Of a stretch of DNA of 55,086 bases, positions 23,910 to 33,356 are shown in pieces. Source of the DNA: UBA1227 sp045629305 (lineage in GTDB: Bacteria > Bacillota > Clostridia > Oscillospirales > Acutalibacteraceae); assembly GCA_045629305.1 (NCBI GenBank), contig JAZQQZ010000020.1, forward strand, positions 1-55,086, in the 5' to 3' direction. Numbering within the stretch: position 1 is the first letter of the stretch; every line of letters starts with the position of its first letter. The notes beneath the pieces are model-generated. The model was not told the origin of the DNA. It was given only the letters and a program-made list of their open reading frames with translations, and did no database searches. The translations under genes were made by a program, and so were the position numbers.

Positions 23910-24754
23910 ACTTTTTAACAGAGAAAGATTTTAACGATTTGAAGGTTGTATGGAGAATGACCTTCCAAGATTCGGATGATGTCACTCAGACTTTCCTTGA
24001 CAATATGTTCGCACCTGGAATGGCAATATGTTCTAGGGAGGCAGGTATTGTTGTATCTGCAGTATTCCTTGTTCCTTGCCAGCTCATTATCAATAGTAGA
24101 TGCCATGATGCATATTATATCTATGCCGCTGCAACTCATCCAAGCCACAGAAATAAAGGACATATGACAGAGATTCTCAAGTATACCAAGATGATTGCTG
24201 CACAACGTGGTATCGATTATATCGTTCTCTCTCCAGCAACAGATGGCTTATTTGATTTCTACGGTAAAAGAGGATTCTGGGTTGCCTTCTACAAGAAGGT
24301 TGTTCGCTTCACAAGAGAACAGCTTCAGGAACTCTCAACTGAACCAGATCTTTTGAATGCATATAAACTTGATATGTTTAAGATTCGTCAGCAGTGCCTC
24401 GGATATGGCGATTTCATCAACTGGGACGAAAAGACTTTGAAGTATGGCATGCTTGCTCATGACAAAGCACAGGGTGCTATGGCATTCACAAGCGATGGCT
24501 ATGCAATGTATGACATTGGTAAGAACACAGTTTATGTAAAGGAACTTTGCACTCTTACCAATCCGAGTGATCTTTACTCAATGCTTCTCTTAGTAGATGA
24601 CGCTGATAAGTTCACACTTAACCTCCCTGTAAATTCTAACATTCATTCTGAGGATGAGCAGATTGTTCGTACCGGAATGGCACTTCCACTTAACGAGGAT
24701 GCTGTTGCTGCACTTAAGACAATGAGAAATGCTTATCTTGGACTCGTTCTTTAA
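23894..24754 (+). CDS. GNAT family N-acetyltransferase
   Basis: A 286-residue protein whose N-terminal 140 residues form a GNAT fold: the beta strands end in YYIYAAATHPSHRNKGHMTEILKY, where PSHRNKGHM is the acetyl-CoA pyrophosphate loop (motif A, Q/RxxGxG/A variant), then LSPATDGLFDFYGKRGF (motif B). The C-terminal half (about 150-286) resembles the two-domain Eis-like acetyltransferases but I cannot assign a substrate. The start at 23894 lies inside tmk and is preceded by TTGGAGG. Cotranscribed with tmk. Confidence 0.85.
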   Translation: MQYDIDFLTEKDFNDLKVVWRMTFQDSDDVTQTFLDNMFAPGMAICSREAGIVVSAVFLVPCQLIINSRCHDAYYIYAAATHPSHRNKGHMTEILKYTKMIAAQRGIDYIVLSPATDGLFDFYGKRGFWVAFYKKVVRFTREQLQELSTEPDLLNAYKLDMFKIRQQCLGYGDFINWDEKTLKYGMLAHDKAQGAMAFTSDGYAMYDIGKNTVYVKELCTLTNPSDLYSMLLLVDDADKFTLNLPVNSNIHSEDEQIVRTGMALPLNEDAVAALKTMRNAYLGLVL

Positions 24755-24768
24755 TGGAGGATGAGTGA

Positions 24769-25323
24769 ATGGTTTATTTGTTTCTTGCAAATGGATTCGA
24801 GGAGATAGAGGCAATCGCGCCAGTCGATATTCTCCGCCGTGCAGGCGTTGAGGTACAGACTGTTGCGGTAGAGGATAGCTCTGATTATTTAATTGACGGT
24901 GCTCACGGCATCACAATCAAAGCTGATGTGCTTTTATCCGATATTCTCTATGACGATATAGATGCAATAATCCTGCCCGGCGGAATGCCTGGCACGAGAA
25001 ATCTCGATGCGAGCGCTGAAGTTCGTCAGGCACTTAAATATTGCGCTGATAACGACAAGCTTATCTGCGCAATCTGTGCCGCACCATCAGTGCTCGGTCA
25101 CTTAGGCCTTCTTATGGGTAAGAAGGCAACATGTTTCCCAGGTTTCGAGCGTGAACTTCACTGCTCTGTATTCACAGGCAGTGCCGTTACGGTCGATGGA
25201 AACATTATCACAGCGGATGGCCCTGGCAGTGCTGTCGCATTTGGCCATGCTATCGCAGCTAAATTTGTAGGTGAAGCTGCTGCAAGTAGAATCACAGATT
25301 CTATGCAGTGCAGAGTTTTATAA
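24769..25323 (+). CDS. DJ-1/PfpI (YajL-like) family protein
   Basis: A 184-residue flavodoxin-like protein of the DJ-1 superfamily, normal length. It begins MVYLFLANGFEEIEAIAPVDILRRAGVEV, with the conserved glutamate of GFEE near residue 11, and has the nucleophile elbow cysteine in ICAICAAPSVLGHLG (about residue 103); DGNIITADGPGSAVAFGHAIA is the C-terminal landmark. Proposed functions in the family include glyoxalase/deglycase and chaperone roles, which are disputed. It is embedded in the tmk-rpoD run with a GGAGG ribosome site. Confidence 0.93.
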   Translation: MVYLFLANGFEEIEAIAPVDILRRAGVEVQTVAVEDSSDYLIDGAHGITIKADVLLSDILYDDIDAIILPGGMPGTRNLDASAEVRQALKYCADNDKLICAICAAPSVLGHLGLLMGKKATCFPGFERELHCSVFTGSAVTVDGNIITADGPGSAVAFGHAIAAKFVGEAAASRITDSMQCRVL

Positions 25324-25341
25324 TTTTGGAGGTCACATACC

Positions 25342-26649
25342 TTGGGTTTTGATGTAGACAAAGAACTTGAAGCGCTTATGTCTAACATAAACGCGGAAAT
25401 TGAATCGTCGGCGACGCCACGGGCACAAAATGTCGAGTCACGACCGATGCCAGCGACGCAGAGACCAAAGCCACAACAGAATAATGTGAAGAGGGAAGAC
25501 TCCGAGTATTATACGGGAGAAGTATATTTTGCCTCAAGGAAGCCGACGGGTAATCAGCCGACTCTAAAGGGCAGAGAACCTGCGAAGAAAAAGAAGTTTA
25601 AGCTTAGCAAGGTAAGTCGCAAGACAAAGCTTATTTATCTTGCAATAATTGTCGCTTTGACCACACTTTTCTCGATTTATACGATGTCTTTTGTCAATGA
25701 TATTCTTGCGCTTCATAGAAGTGACGAGGTTAAAACCGTCACTATAGCTGAAGGTTCCTCCACGAACAAGATTATCAGACAACTTAGAAAAGAGGGCCTC
25801 ATAAAGCATGGTGTTCTCTGCCGTATGTTTATGGCGTTTACGTCGGACCTCCACTCCAAGCCGACTTATCTCAGCGGTGTTTATTATTTAACTCCGTCCA
25901 TGGGACTTGAGAAAATGCTCATGACCTGCCAAGATAAGCAGACTAAAGATACGGTTACAGTTACTATTCCAGAGGGATATTCAATAGAGCAAATTGCCAA
26001 CAAGCTTGAAAAAGCAGGCGTTTGCCAGAAGGACGAATTTTATAAGAACTTGAGTTCTGCAACATTCAACTATGATTTCTTAAATGAGATTGAAAATAAG
26101 AAGCAGCGCTACAATGCGCTTGAGGGATATCTCTTCCCAGAGACTTATGAATTCTATGTTGATCAGAATGCAAGTTCAGTTATCAACAAACTTCTTACCC
26201 AGTTCGATACAGTATGGACAGACGAGTATCAGAAGAGAGCTGAGAAAATTGGCATGACATGTGATGAGGTAATCACACTTGCATCACTTGTTCAGAAAGA
26301 GGCGGCAGATGCTGAGCAGATGCCGACTATTGCCGGTGTATTCCTCAATCGACTTGGCTCCAATAGTTTGAGATTCCTTCAATCTGATACGACTACAACA
26401 TATCTTCAGAAATATGTTAAGCCAAATGTATCCACAAGCGAATACAACGGCTTTGTAAAGAAGTACAGCACATATGATAGAGCCAACCTGCCGGTTGGAC
26501 CAATCTGTTGTCCTGGCCAAGATGCTATCGAGGCAGTCCTCTATGCTGAGGATCATAACTACTATTTCTTCTGCCATGACAGTAGCGGTGAGATCTATCT
26601 CGCAAAGACCGGTGCTGAGCACAATGCAAATGTAAACAAGATTTCATAA
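25342..26649 (+). CDS. mltG: endolytic murein transglycosylase MltG (YceG-like)
   Basis: Membrane-anchored lytic transglycosylase that cuts nascent glycan strands. It starts at TTG 25342, eight bases after TTTGGAGGT, giving 435 residues. A long basic, disordered N-terminus (about 95 residues) precedes the single helix (LIYLAIIVALTTLFSIYTMSFV), then a LysM-like subdomain (TVTIAEGSSTNKIIRQLRKEG) and the YceG domain with the catalytic glutamate in ITLASLVQKEAADAEQMPTIAGVFLNRL (here in part) and the C-terminal NLPVGPICCPG and YYFFCHDSSGEIYLAKT. The extended N-terminus is longer than in E. coli MltG. Confidence 0.96.
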   Translation: MGFDVDKELEALMSNINAEIESSATPRAQNVESRPMPATQRPKPQQNNVKREDSEYYTGEVYFASRKPTGNQPTLKGREPAKKKKFKLSKVSRKTKLIYLAIIVALTTLFSIYTMSFVNDILALHRSDEVKTVTIAEGSSTNKIIRQLRKEGLIKHGVLCRMFMAFTSDLHSKPTYLSGVYYLTPSMGLEKMLMTCQDKQTKDTVTVTIPEGYSIEQIANKLEKAGVCQKDEFYKNLSSATFNYDFLNEIENKKQRYNALEGYLFPETYEFYVDQNASSVINKLLTQFDTVWTDEYQKRAEKIGMTCDEVITLASLVQKEAADAEQMPTIAGVFLNRLGSNSLRFLQSDTTTTYLQKYVKPNVSTSEYNGFVKKYSTYDRANLPVGPICCPGQDAIEAVLYAEDHNYYFFCHDSSGEIYLAKTGAEHNANVNKIS

Positions 26650-26659
26650 GAGGTCAGAT

Positions 26660-27895
26660 ATGAACGAAAATGATAGACCGGAACTGCTCGCCCCAGCGGG
26701 CGATGAGGAACGACTTGACGCTGCGCTGCACTACGGTGCAGATGCTGTATATCTCGGTGGCAAGTTGTTCAACATGCGCGCTGCGACAGAGAGCTTCGAC
26801 AGCGACAGTTTAAAAAAGGCCGTAGAGAAGTGTCATGCAAAGGGAACTCGGGTTCACTTAGTAGCCAATACGCTACCAAGGAACAGTGAGGTTCCAGAAC
26901 TTCCAGCATTTTTCGAAGCAGCAAAAGACGCGAGTGTCGATGCATTTATTATTGCGGACGTTGGCGTTATGCGCATGGCGCAGCAATACGCACCGGGCAT
27001 AGACATTCATATGTCTACTCAGACCGGTGTCGTAAATTATGAAACGGCCAACGTCCTCCATGACCTTGGCGCGAAGCGTATCGTCATGGCAAGGGAAGTG
27101 TCCCTTGACGATATCGCAGAGATTCGCGCAAAGACATCGAAAGACCTTGAGATTGAATGCTTTGTTCATGGAGCTATGTGTATGTCTTTCTCAGGCCGTT
27201 GCATGCTCTCAAATTATTTGACCGGCCGTGACGCCAACAGAGGTGATTGCGCTCAGCCATGTCGCTGGAAATATCATCTCGTTGAGGAAAAGCGTCCTGG
27301 TCAATATTTTGAAATCACAGATAATCCTGATGGCACATATATTTTGAACTCACAGGATATGTGCATGATAGAGCACATCCCAGAACTTCTCGCTGCAGGC
27401 GTTGACAGTTTTAAAATTGAGGGGCGCGCGAAGTCCGCTTATTATGCTGCAGCGGTCACTAACGCTTATCGTGCAGCGATAGACGAATATAAGAAAAATC
27501 CTAGTGCAGATTTTAGACCATCACAGTGGATTATCGATGAGATGAAGAAGATTAGTTACCGTGACTATTGCACAGGTTTCTACTTCAACAATCCAAGTGA
27601 TAATGCTCATGTCTATTACGACGGCATCTATATCCGTGAATGGGATATCATTGCCAATGTTCTAAAGGGCACTGAGAACGGCAAAATCGAAGTTATTCAG
27701 CGCAATAGATTTTACAAGGGCGACGAGCTCGAGGTTCTCATGCCACAGACAGAACCTTTCACCATCAAAGTGGAAGAGATGTGGAATGAGAAAGGCGAAG
27801 AGATCGATGTCGCACCGAATCCAATGGCAATTATCACCATCGGATGTGATAGAGAAATTCCAAGCGGGGCAATTCTCCGTAAACAGAAGGACTAA
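26660..27895 (+). CDS. peptidase U32 family protein (TrhP/YhbU-like)
   Basis: A 411-residue U32 protein. The N-terminal barrel begins ELLAPAGDEERLDAALHYGADAVYLGG, and the U32 signature with its cysteines is ECFVHGAMCMSFSGRCMLSNYLTGRDANRGDCAQPCRW (positions about 165-202, cited in part). The C-terminal 80 residues form a small beta domain. Members with this architecture (TrhP) hydroxylate U34 of certain tRNAs, while others were called collagenases; the tRNA-modification role is the better supported one but is inferred here. Starts at ATG 26660 after AAGAGGTCAG and ends two bases before dgt. Confidence 0.93.
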   Translation: MNENDRPELLAPAGDEERLDAALHYGADAVYLGGKLFNMRAATESFDSDSLKKAVEKCHAKGTRVHLVANTLPRNSEVPELPAFFEAAKDASVDAFIIADVGVMRMAQQYAPGIDIHMSTQTGVVNYETANVLHDLGAKRIVMAREVSLDDIAEIRAKTSKDLEIECFVHGAMCMSFSGRCMLSNYLTGRDANRGDCAQPCRWKYHLVEEKRPGQYFEITDNPDGTYILNSQDMCMIEHIPELLAAGVDSFKIEGRAKSAYYAAAVTNAYRAAIDEYKKNPSADFRPSQWIIDEMKKISYRDYCTGFYFNNPSDNAHVYYDGIYIREWDIIANVLKGTENGKIEVIQRNRFYKGDELEVLMPQTEPFTIKVEEMWNEKGEEIDVAPNPMAIITIGCDREIPSGAILRKQKD

Positions 27896-27897
27896 AT

Positions 27898-28893
27898 ATG
27901 TCAATTAGAGAAGAAACCGAGAAAATTGAAGAGATAACTCTCTCGTCTTATGCACAGCGTGTATCGCAGACAAGGGGACGTATCGTCTATGAGCCGGAGG
28001 ATGATATCCGTACGGCTTATCAGCGTGATAGAGATAGAATCATTCATTCATCCGCATTCCGCCGCCTAAAGCATAAGACACAGGTCTTTCTCGCTCCGAC
28101 TGGAGACCACTATCGTACGAGACTCACTCATACTCTTGAGGTCTCACAGATTGCGAGAACAATGGCGCGCGCAATGCGCCTAAACGAGGACCTGACAGAG
28201 GCTATCGCTCTCGGTCATGACCTCGGTCATACACCTTTCGGACACGCAGGGGAACGAGCTCTTAATGCAGTTTATCCTGGTGGATTTAAGCACTATGACC
28301 AGAGCCTTCGCGTGGTTGACAATCTTGAAAAGCACGGTAGAGGCCTTAATTTGACATATGAAGTTCGTGATGGAATTCAGTGTCATACAACTGGCAAGGA
28401 GGCTGACACACTTGAGGGTCGACTCGTTAAATATGCGGACCATATAGCATACATCAATCACGACATTGATGATGCCGAACGTGCCGGAATCATGACAGAG
28501 GACGATATTCCAGAGAATCTTAAAAAGGTACTTGGCTATCGTAAGACAGAGCGAATCAACACAATGGTTCTCTCAATCATTGAAAATTCTAATAGAGATA
28601 TTAAGATGGCCCCTGATGTTGAGGCGGCCTATCGTGAGATACAGGAGTTCATGTTCAAGCAGGTATATACCAATCCTATCTGCAAGGGTGAGGAAGGTAA
28701 GGCTATGGACATAGTTGAGAAACTCTATAACTACTTTAAGGATCATCCAGATATGCTTCCAGATGAGTATCTCAAAGTTGCAGAGAAAGAGAATGTAGAG
28801 CGTGCTGCTTGTGATTATATCAGTGGCATGAGCGATCACTATGCACTTGAGACATATAACAAATTATTTGTTCCTAAGTTCTGGGTGGAGTAG
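27898..28893 (+). CDS. dgt: deoxyguanosinetriphosphate triphosphohydrolase (dGTPase)
   Basis: HD-domain enzyme that splits dNTPs into deoxynucleoside and triphosphate; 331 residues, typical of the short Firmicutes form. Motifs: YQRDRDRIIHSSAFRRLKHKTQVF, the first HD histidine in RTRLTHTLEVSQIA, the HD pair in ALGHDLGHTPFGHAGE and the last aspartate in KYADHIAYINHDIDDAERAG. All metal ligands are present. The order dgt-dnaG-rpoD is one I recognise as common in Clostridia. A second diverged paralogue lies at 33357. Confidence 0.95.
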   Translation: MSIREETEKIEEITLSSYAQRVSQTRGRIVYEPEDDIRTAYQRDRDRIIHSSAFRRLKHKTQVFLAPTGDHYRTRLTHTLEVSQIARTMARAMRLNEDLTEAIALGHDLGHTPFGHAGERALNAVYPGGFKHYDQSLRVVDNLEKHGRGLNLTYEVRDGIQCHTTGKEADTLEGRLVKYADHIAYINHDIDDAERAGIMTEDDIPENLKKVLGYRKTERINTMVLSIIENSNRDIKMAPDVEAAYREIQEFMFKQVYTNPICKGEEGKAMDIVEKLYNYFKDHPDMLPDEYLKVAEKENVERAACDYISGMSDHYALETYNKLFVPKFWVE

Positions 28894-28926
28894 TGAAAAT
28901 TAAAATCTAGAAAAAGGAGGGGTAAT

Positions 28927-30675
28927 ATGGCAACGAGGCTGACCGATCAGTTCCTTGAACAGCTCAGGGACAGGATAGATATTGAAGATCTTATCGGTGA
29001 GTATGTGGACCTGAAACATGCTGGTCGTCTGACCAAAGGTCTGTGTCCGTTCCATAATGAAAAGACCCCTTCTTTTGTTGTATATCCTGATACGCAGTCA
29101 TATTATTGCTTCGGTTGCACCAAGGGCGGAGACGCTATCACATTCATACGTGATATCGAGAATCTCGATTATATCGAGGCTGTTAAATTTCTCTCTGATA
29201 AGGCCGGCCTTCAGATGCCGGACGAGCAATATGATGACACCATCATAAAAAAGAAAAAGCGCCTCCTTGAAGCCAACAAGGAAGCGGCGCGTTTCTTCCA
29301 TCAGTACATGCTGAGCAAAGAGGGCAAGGTAGGACTTGACTATTGGCTCGGCAGAGGTCTTGATCAGAAGACAATCACACATTTCGGACTTGGATATGCT
29401 CCAAACGATTGGAACACATTCATGAATTATATGAGGAGCAAAGGCTTTTCATATCAAGAACTCTTTGAGGCAGATTTGCTTCGAAAGAGTGAGAAGGGAT
29501 TCTATCCTTTCTTCCGTGGAAGAGTAATCACACCAATTATTGATTTACGCGGAAACGTTGTAGCATTCGGTGGCCGAGTTCTTGATGACTCGAAACCGAA
29601 ATATCTCAATACAAGCGACACCCTTGTCTACAAGAAGGGTAACAATATATTCGCACTTAATTTTGCGAAGCAGTCATCTGAGGAAGGACTTATCCTCTGT
29701 GAGGGCTATATGGATGTTATAGCTCTTCACAAAGCAGGATTTACCAATGCCGTAGCCGGCCTTGGTACAGCCCTCACAGACGAGCAGGTGAGACTTATCT
29801 CACATTACACCGATAAGGTGTATCTGTCGTACGACAGCGATGAGGCCGGCCAAAAGGCACTTTCTCGCGCCATCGAGAAATTGTCTGAGACGACACTCGC
29901 AATCCACCCTCTTAAATATAGCGAGGGTAAGGATCCAGATGAAATCATAAAGAAATTTGGTCCAGACCGCTGGCGCTCCATTTTGGCCGGCGCAATGAAC
30001 GAAATTGAATACAAGCTTCTAATTTGTAAAGAGGGACTTGATGTCACAACAGACGACGGGCGTATAAAATACTTACGCAAGGCTGTGACCGTTTTGGCAC
30101 CACTGGGTGCAATTGAGAAGGATGTATATATCTCTCGTCTGTCTGATGAACTGGGAGTCTCAAGGGATGCCATCGTAGCACAGGTTAAAACCGAAGAGAA
30201 ACGCCTTAACAAGAATAAGAATAAGAGCGATTATATGGGGCTACGCAAGGGCTTTGACACTTACAGAGATAAGGACTCGAACAAGGCGGAAGCGGGCATA
30301 AGAGCCCATAAAGCAGAGGAGGCAATTATTGCCTCTTTGCAGAAGAACCCGGATTATCTCAAAGTGGTGGATGATAAACTTTCCGCTGATGACTTTACAA
30401 GCGATTTCTATAGGCATGCTTATGAGGTCTTAAAGGAACGCATTGAGTCAAATCAGCCGATTGATTTCATCTATCTCTCCAGTGAATTCTCACCGGAGGA
30501 GATGGGCTATCTAGTTAAATTACAGAACAGTGGCCAGATTATTTCCAATACTCAGAAAGAGATTCTGGATTGCGTCACAGTCCTCCATGAGGAAAGAGCT
30601 AAAGCAGAGAGGGACGCTCAAAATCCAGCAACGCTCAGTGATGAGGATTATCTAAAACTGTTCAGAGGAGAATAA
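28927..30675 (+). CDS. dnaG: DNA primase
   Basis: Synthesises RNA primers at the replication fork; 582 residues, normal. The start is ATG 28927 behind AAAGGAGGGG. The N-terminal CHC2 zinc finger is visible (CPFHNEKTPSF with YYCFGCTKGGDAI, about residues 40-65). The central TOPRIM core has EGYMDVIALHKAGFTNAVAGLGTALT (in part) and the acidic YLSYDSDEAGQKA. The C-terminal DnaB-binding helical domain occupies roughly residues 450-582. Only two bases separate it from rpoD. Confidence 0.98.
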   Translation: MATRLTDQFLEQLRDRIDIEDLIGEYVDLKHAGRLTKGLCPFHNEKTPSFVVYPDTQSYYCFGCTKGGDAITFIRDIENLDYIEAVKFLSDKAGLQMPDEQYDDTIIKKKKRLLEANKEAARFFHQYMLSKEGKVGLDYWLGRGLDQKTITHFGLGYAPNDWNTFMNYMRSKGFSYQELFEADLLRKSEKGFYPFFRGRVITPIIDLRGNVVAFGGRVLDDSKPKYLNTSDTLVYKKGNNIFALNFAKQSSEEGLILCEGYMDVIALHKAGFTNAVAGLGTALTDEQVRLISHYTDKVYLSYDSDEAGQKALSRAIEKLSETTLAIHPLKYSEGKDPDEIIKKFGPDRWRSILAGAMNEIEYKLLICKEGLDVTTDDGRIKYLRKAVTVLAPLGAIEKDVYISRLSDELGVSRDAIVAQVKTEEKRLNKNKNKSDYMGLRKGFDTYRDKDSNKAEAGIRAHKAEEAIIASLQKNPDYLKVVDDKLSADDFTSDFYRHAYEVLKERIESNQPIDFIYLSSEFSPEEMGYLVKLQNSGQIISNTQKEILDCVTVLHEERAKAERDAQNPATLSDEDYLKLFRGE

Positions 30676-30677
30676 GA

Positions 30678-31781
30678 ATGGCAGAAGAAAAGAAAAACAA
30701 TGTCATTGGTGCCCTTATCGACAAGGGTAAGGCACAGGGTAGACTTTCAACCAACGATATCGATGCCGCTATCGTTGAGGTTGATATGGACATGGACGAG
30801 CTTGATAAGCTCTACGAGACACTCGAACAGAATGGTGTAGAGATTATCGATGATCTCGGCGATGCTGCTCTCGAGAGTCTTAATTTCGACCTTGAGATGC
30901 CTAAGGCAGTTGAACTTGGAGCAGTTGACAATTCCAAGAATGCCGCTATGGATGACCCAGTTAAAGTCTACTTAAAGGAGATTGGTCGTGTACCTCTTCT
31001 TACTCCTGAGGAGGAAATCGATCTCGCTATGAAGATTAGCGAGGGCGGTCCTGAAGCAGAGGAGGCAAAGAAGAAACTCGCAGAGTCCAACCTTCGTCTT
31101 GTTGTATCAATCGCAAAGCGTTATGTGGGCCGTGGAATGCATTTCCTTGACCTTATTCAAGAGGGCAACCTCGGTCTTATCAAAGCGGTTGATAAGTTCG
31201 ACTTCACTAAGGGCTTCAAATTCTCAACATATGCAACTTGGTGGATTCGTCAGGCAATCACACGTGCGATTGCTGACCAGGCGAGAACAATCCGTATCCC
31301 AGTCCATATGGTAGAGACAATCAATAAAGTCAAGAAGACAAGTTCTATCCTTCTTCATGAGAATGGCCGTGATCCAACGGCTGAGGAGATTGCAGAACGT
31401 CTTGAAATGCCAGTAGAGAAGGTTCGTGAGATCCTTCGTGTGGCTCAAGAGCCTGTATCTCTTGAGACACCTATCGGTGAAGAGGAAGACTCACATCTTG
31501 GTGATTTCATTCCTGATGATGATGCTCTCGCACCAGCAGATGCAGCATCTATGCTCCTCCTTAAGGAGCAGCTCGCAGAGGTGCTTACAACACTTACAGA
31601 TAGAGAAGCCAAAGTTCTTTCTCTCCGTTTCGGTCTTGAGGATGGTCACCCACGTACACTTGAAGAGGTTGGTACTGAATTCGGTGTAACTCGTGAACGT
31701 ATTCGTCAGATTGAAGCCAAAGCACTTCGCAAGCTTCGTCATCCTTCACGCTCTAAGAAACTCAAGGATTTCCTCGATTAA
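30678..31781 (+). CDS. rpoD: RNA polymerase sigma factor RpoD (vegetative sigma-A)
   Basis: Primary sigma factor, 367 residues, the short form seen in Gram-positives. Region 1.2 is DPVKVYLKEIGRVPLLTPEEEIDLA; region 2 contains AKRYVGRGMHFLDLIQEGNLGLIKAVDKFD and the -10-recognition helix FKFSTYATWWIRQAITRAI; region 3 follows near HMVETINKVKK; region 4 has TLEEVGTEFGVTRERIRQIE for -35 recognition. The promoters proposed in this window fit the consensus this factor should recognise. Part of the conserved dgt-dnaG-rpoD block. Confidence 0.98.
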   Translation: MAEEKKNNVIGALIDKGKAQGRLSTNDIDAAIVEVDMDMDELDKLYETLEQNGVEIIDDLGDAALESLNFDLEMPKAVELGAVDNSKNAAMDDPVKVYLKEIGRVPLLTPEEEIDLAMKISEGGPEAEEAKKKLAESNLRLVVSIAKRYVGRGMHFLDLIQEGNLGLIKAVDKFDFTKGFKFSTYATWWIRQAITRAIADQARTIRIPVHMVETINKVKKTSSILLHENGRDPTAEEIAERLEMPVEKVREILRVAQEPVSLETPIGEEEDSHLGDFIPDDDALAPADAASMLLLKEQLAEVLTTLTDREAKVLSLRFGLEDGHPRTLEEVGTEFGVTRERIRQIEAKALRKLRHPSRSKKLKDFLD

Positions 31782-31793
31782 TCGGAGCGGGAT

Positions 31794-32555
31794 ATGGATA
31801 GGAATTTACACTTAAAGGGCGCGAAGAACACCCGCGACTTTTATGGCCTTCCGACAGAGGATGGCCGCACAGTCGCGACGCGTAAGTTCATTCGCACCTG
31901 TACACTCGATAAACTCAGTAGGAAGGATAAGGACATCCTTTTCAATCAATATGGCATAAAGAAGATTATTGATCTTCGTGATGTATATGAAACCGAGGAG
32001 AAACCGGACATAAAGTATCCAGGTGTCGAGTATATAAACATTCCAATATTCACAGAGACAACTGTAGGGATTTCATTTGAGAAGAAGAGCCTTGAAATGC
32101 TCGATCAGATTCCGCCATACGAGGTCATCTATACAAGGATGGTCACCGAGGAGGGCTGCAGAGAGCATCTAAGACAGGTCTTCGATATCATTGTAAATTC
32201 AGAAGAGCCAGTTGTCTGGCATTGCTCGGAGGGTAAGGACAGATGCGGTATTGTATCCGCTCTCTTCCTCGCAATCCTCGGCGTGCCATATAAGGAGATA
32301 ATGGATGATTATCTCCTCACTAACGACGTGCCATCGAAGAATAAGGATCGCTACTACAAGCTTGTTCTTCTTGCAACTAAGAGCAAGAAGAAAGCTGATG
32401 CAATCCTTCCGCTTTTCGAGGCACGAGAGGAGTTCCTTGCAGCTTCATTTGAGGCTATAGAGCGGGACTTCGGTGGAATAGATAAATTTATTGAAAATGA
32501 ACTTAGCATTTCAAAAGAAAAAAGAGAGATGCTACAGAACAAATATCTTAAGTAG
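31794..32555 (+). CDS. tyrosine-protein phosphatase (Y_phosphatase3 type)
   Basis: A 253-residue phosphatase with the Cys-x5-Arg signature in VVWHCSEGKDRCGIVSALFL (catalytic Cys about residue 144, Arg 150). The N-terminus LKGAKNTRDFYGLPTEDGRTV (in part) and the IIDLRDVYETEEKPD segment match the DSP-like tyrosine/phosphoinositide phosphatases of bacteria. There is no signal peptide, so it acts in the cytoplasm. The substrate is not indicated. It follows rpoD by 12 bases with AGCGGGA as a weak ribosome site. Confidence 0.9.
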   Translation: MDRNLHLKGAKNTRDFYGLPTEDGRTVATRKFIRTCTLDKLSRKDKDILFNQYGIKKIIDLRDVYETEEKPDIKYPGVEYINIPIFTETTVGISFEKKSLEMLDQIPPYEVIYTRMVTEEGCREHLRQVFDIIVNSEEPVVWHCSEGKDRCGIVSALFLAILGVPYKEIMDDYLLTNDVPSKNKDRYYKLVLLATKSKKKADAILPLFEAREEFLAASFEAIERDFGGIDKFIENELSISKEKREMLQNKYLK

Positions 32556-32566
32556 GAGGACTTAAA

Positions 32567-33352
32567 ATGATTTGCGCAAAATGCGGTAGCGAAATTGCAG
32601 GAGATGCAAGATTCTGCACAGAGTGCGGTACTCCAATCGAGCAGGCTCCAGCAGTACCTAAAAAGGAAATTAGATTTGAACAAATAGGTAACACAGTACC
32701 ATGTGTTGAACTCACTCTCGACGCAGGTGAAAGTGTATTTACACAGAGTGGCGGTATGGTATGGCAGACAGAAGGTATTGCTATGACAACCAACACTAAG
32801 GGCGGCCTTCTTAAGGGTCTCGGCCGTGCTTTCGCAGGCGAGTCACTTTTCATGGCAACTTATACATCACAGGCAAATGGAGCAAAGATTGCATTTGGTT
32901 CAACTGTTCCAGGTACAATCAAACCAATTAACCTTACAGGTACACCTGGTATTATCACTCAGAAACGCGCATTTCTCTGCGCAGAGACTGGTGTAGAAGT
33001 TGATATAGCATTTACAAAGAGATTCTCAGCTGGCCTTTTCGGTGGCGAGGGATTCATCCTTGAGAACATCCATGGCGATGGTACAGTATTCCTTGAGATC
33101 GACGGCGATATGGTAGAGAAAGTACTTCAGCCGGGCGAAGTTATCAAGGTTGATTCAGGTAACGTAGTTGCTCTGGATAAGACAGTAAGCTATGAGATTG
33201 AGACAGTTAAGGGATTGTCTAACATCTTATTCGGTGGCGAAGGCCTCTTCCTTACAAAGCTCACAGGTCCTGGTAAGGTTATTCTCCAGACTCAGAACTT
33301 CAATGACTTTGCAGGTCGCATCATTGCTATGATGCCTTCATCAGGTGCATAA
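32567..33352 (+). CDS. AIM24/TIGR00266 family protein with N-terminal zinc ribbon
   Basis: A 261-residue protein. Residues 1-25 are a zinc ribbon with two CxxC pairs (CAKCGSEIAGDARFCTECG). The rest is the double-stranded beta-helix AIM24 domain: VELTLDAGESVFTQSGGMVWQTEGI, KGGLLKGLGRAFAGESLFMATYTS, SAGLFGGEGFILENIHGDGTVFLE, and near the C-terminus LFGGEGLFLTKLTGPGKVILQT (each in part). Molecular function unknown; the mitochondrial relative AIM24 affects membrane organisation. The zinc ribbon suggests a scaffold or partner-binding role. Ribosome site TAGGAGG. Confidence 0.88.
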   Translation: MICAKCGSEIAGDARFCTECGTPIEQAPAVPKKEIRFEQIGNTVPCVELTLDAGESVFTQSGGMVWQTEGIAMTTNTKGGLLKGLGRAFAGESLFMATYTSQANGAKIAFGSTVPGTIKPINLTGTPGIITQKRAFLCAETGVEVDIAFTKRFSAGLFGGEGFILENIHGDGTVFLEIDGDMVEKVLQPGEVIKVDSGNVVALDKTVSYEIETVKGLSNILFGGEGLFLTKLTGPGKVILQTQNFNDFAGRIIAMMPSSGA

Positions 33353-33356
33353 ATTT

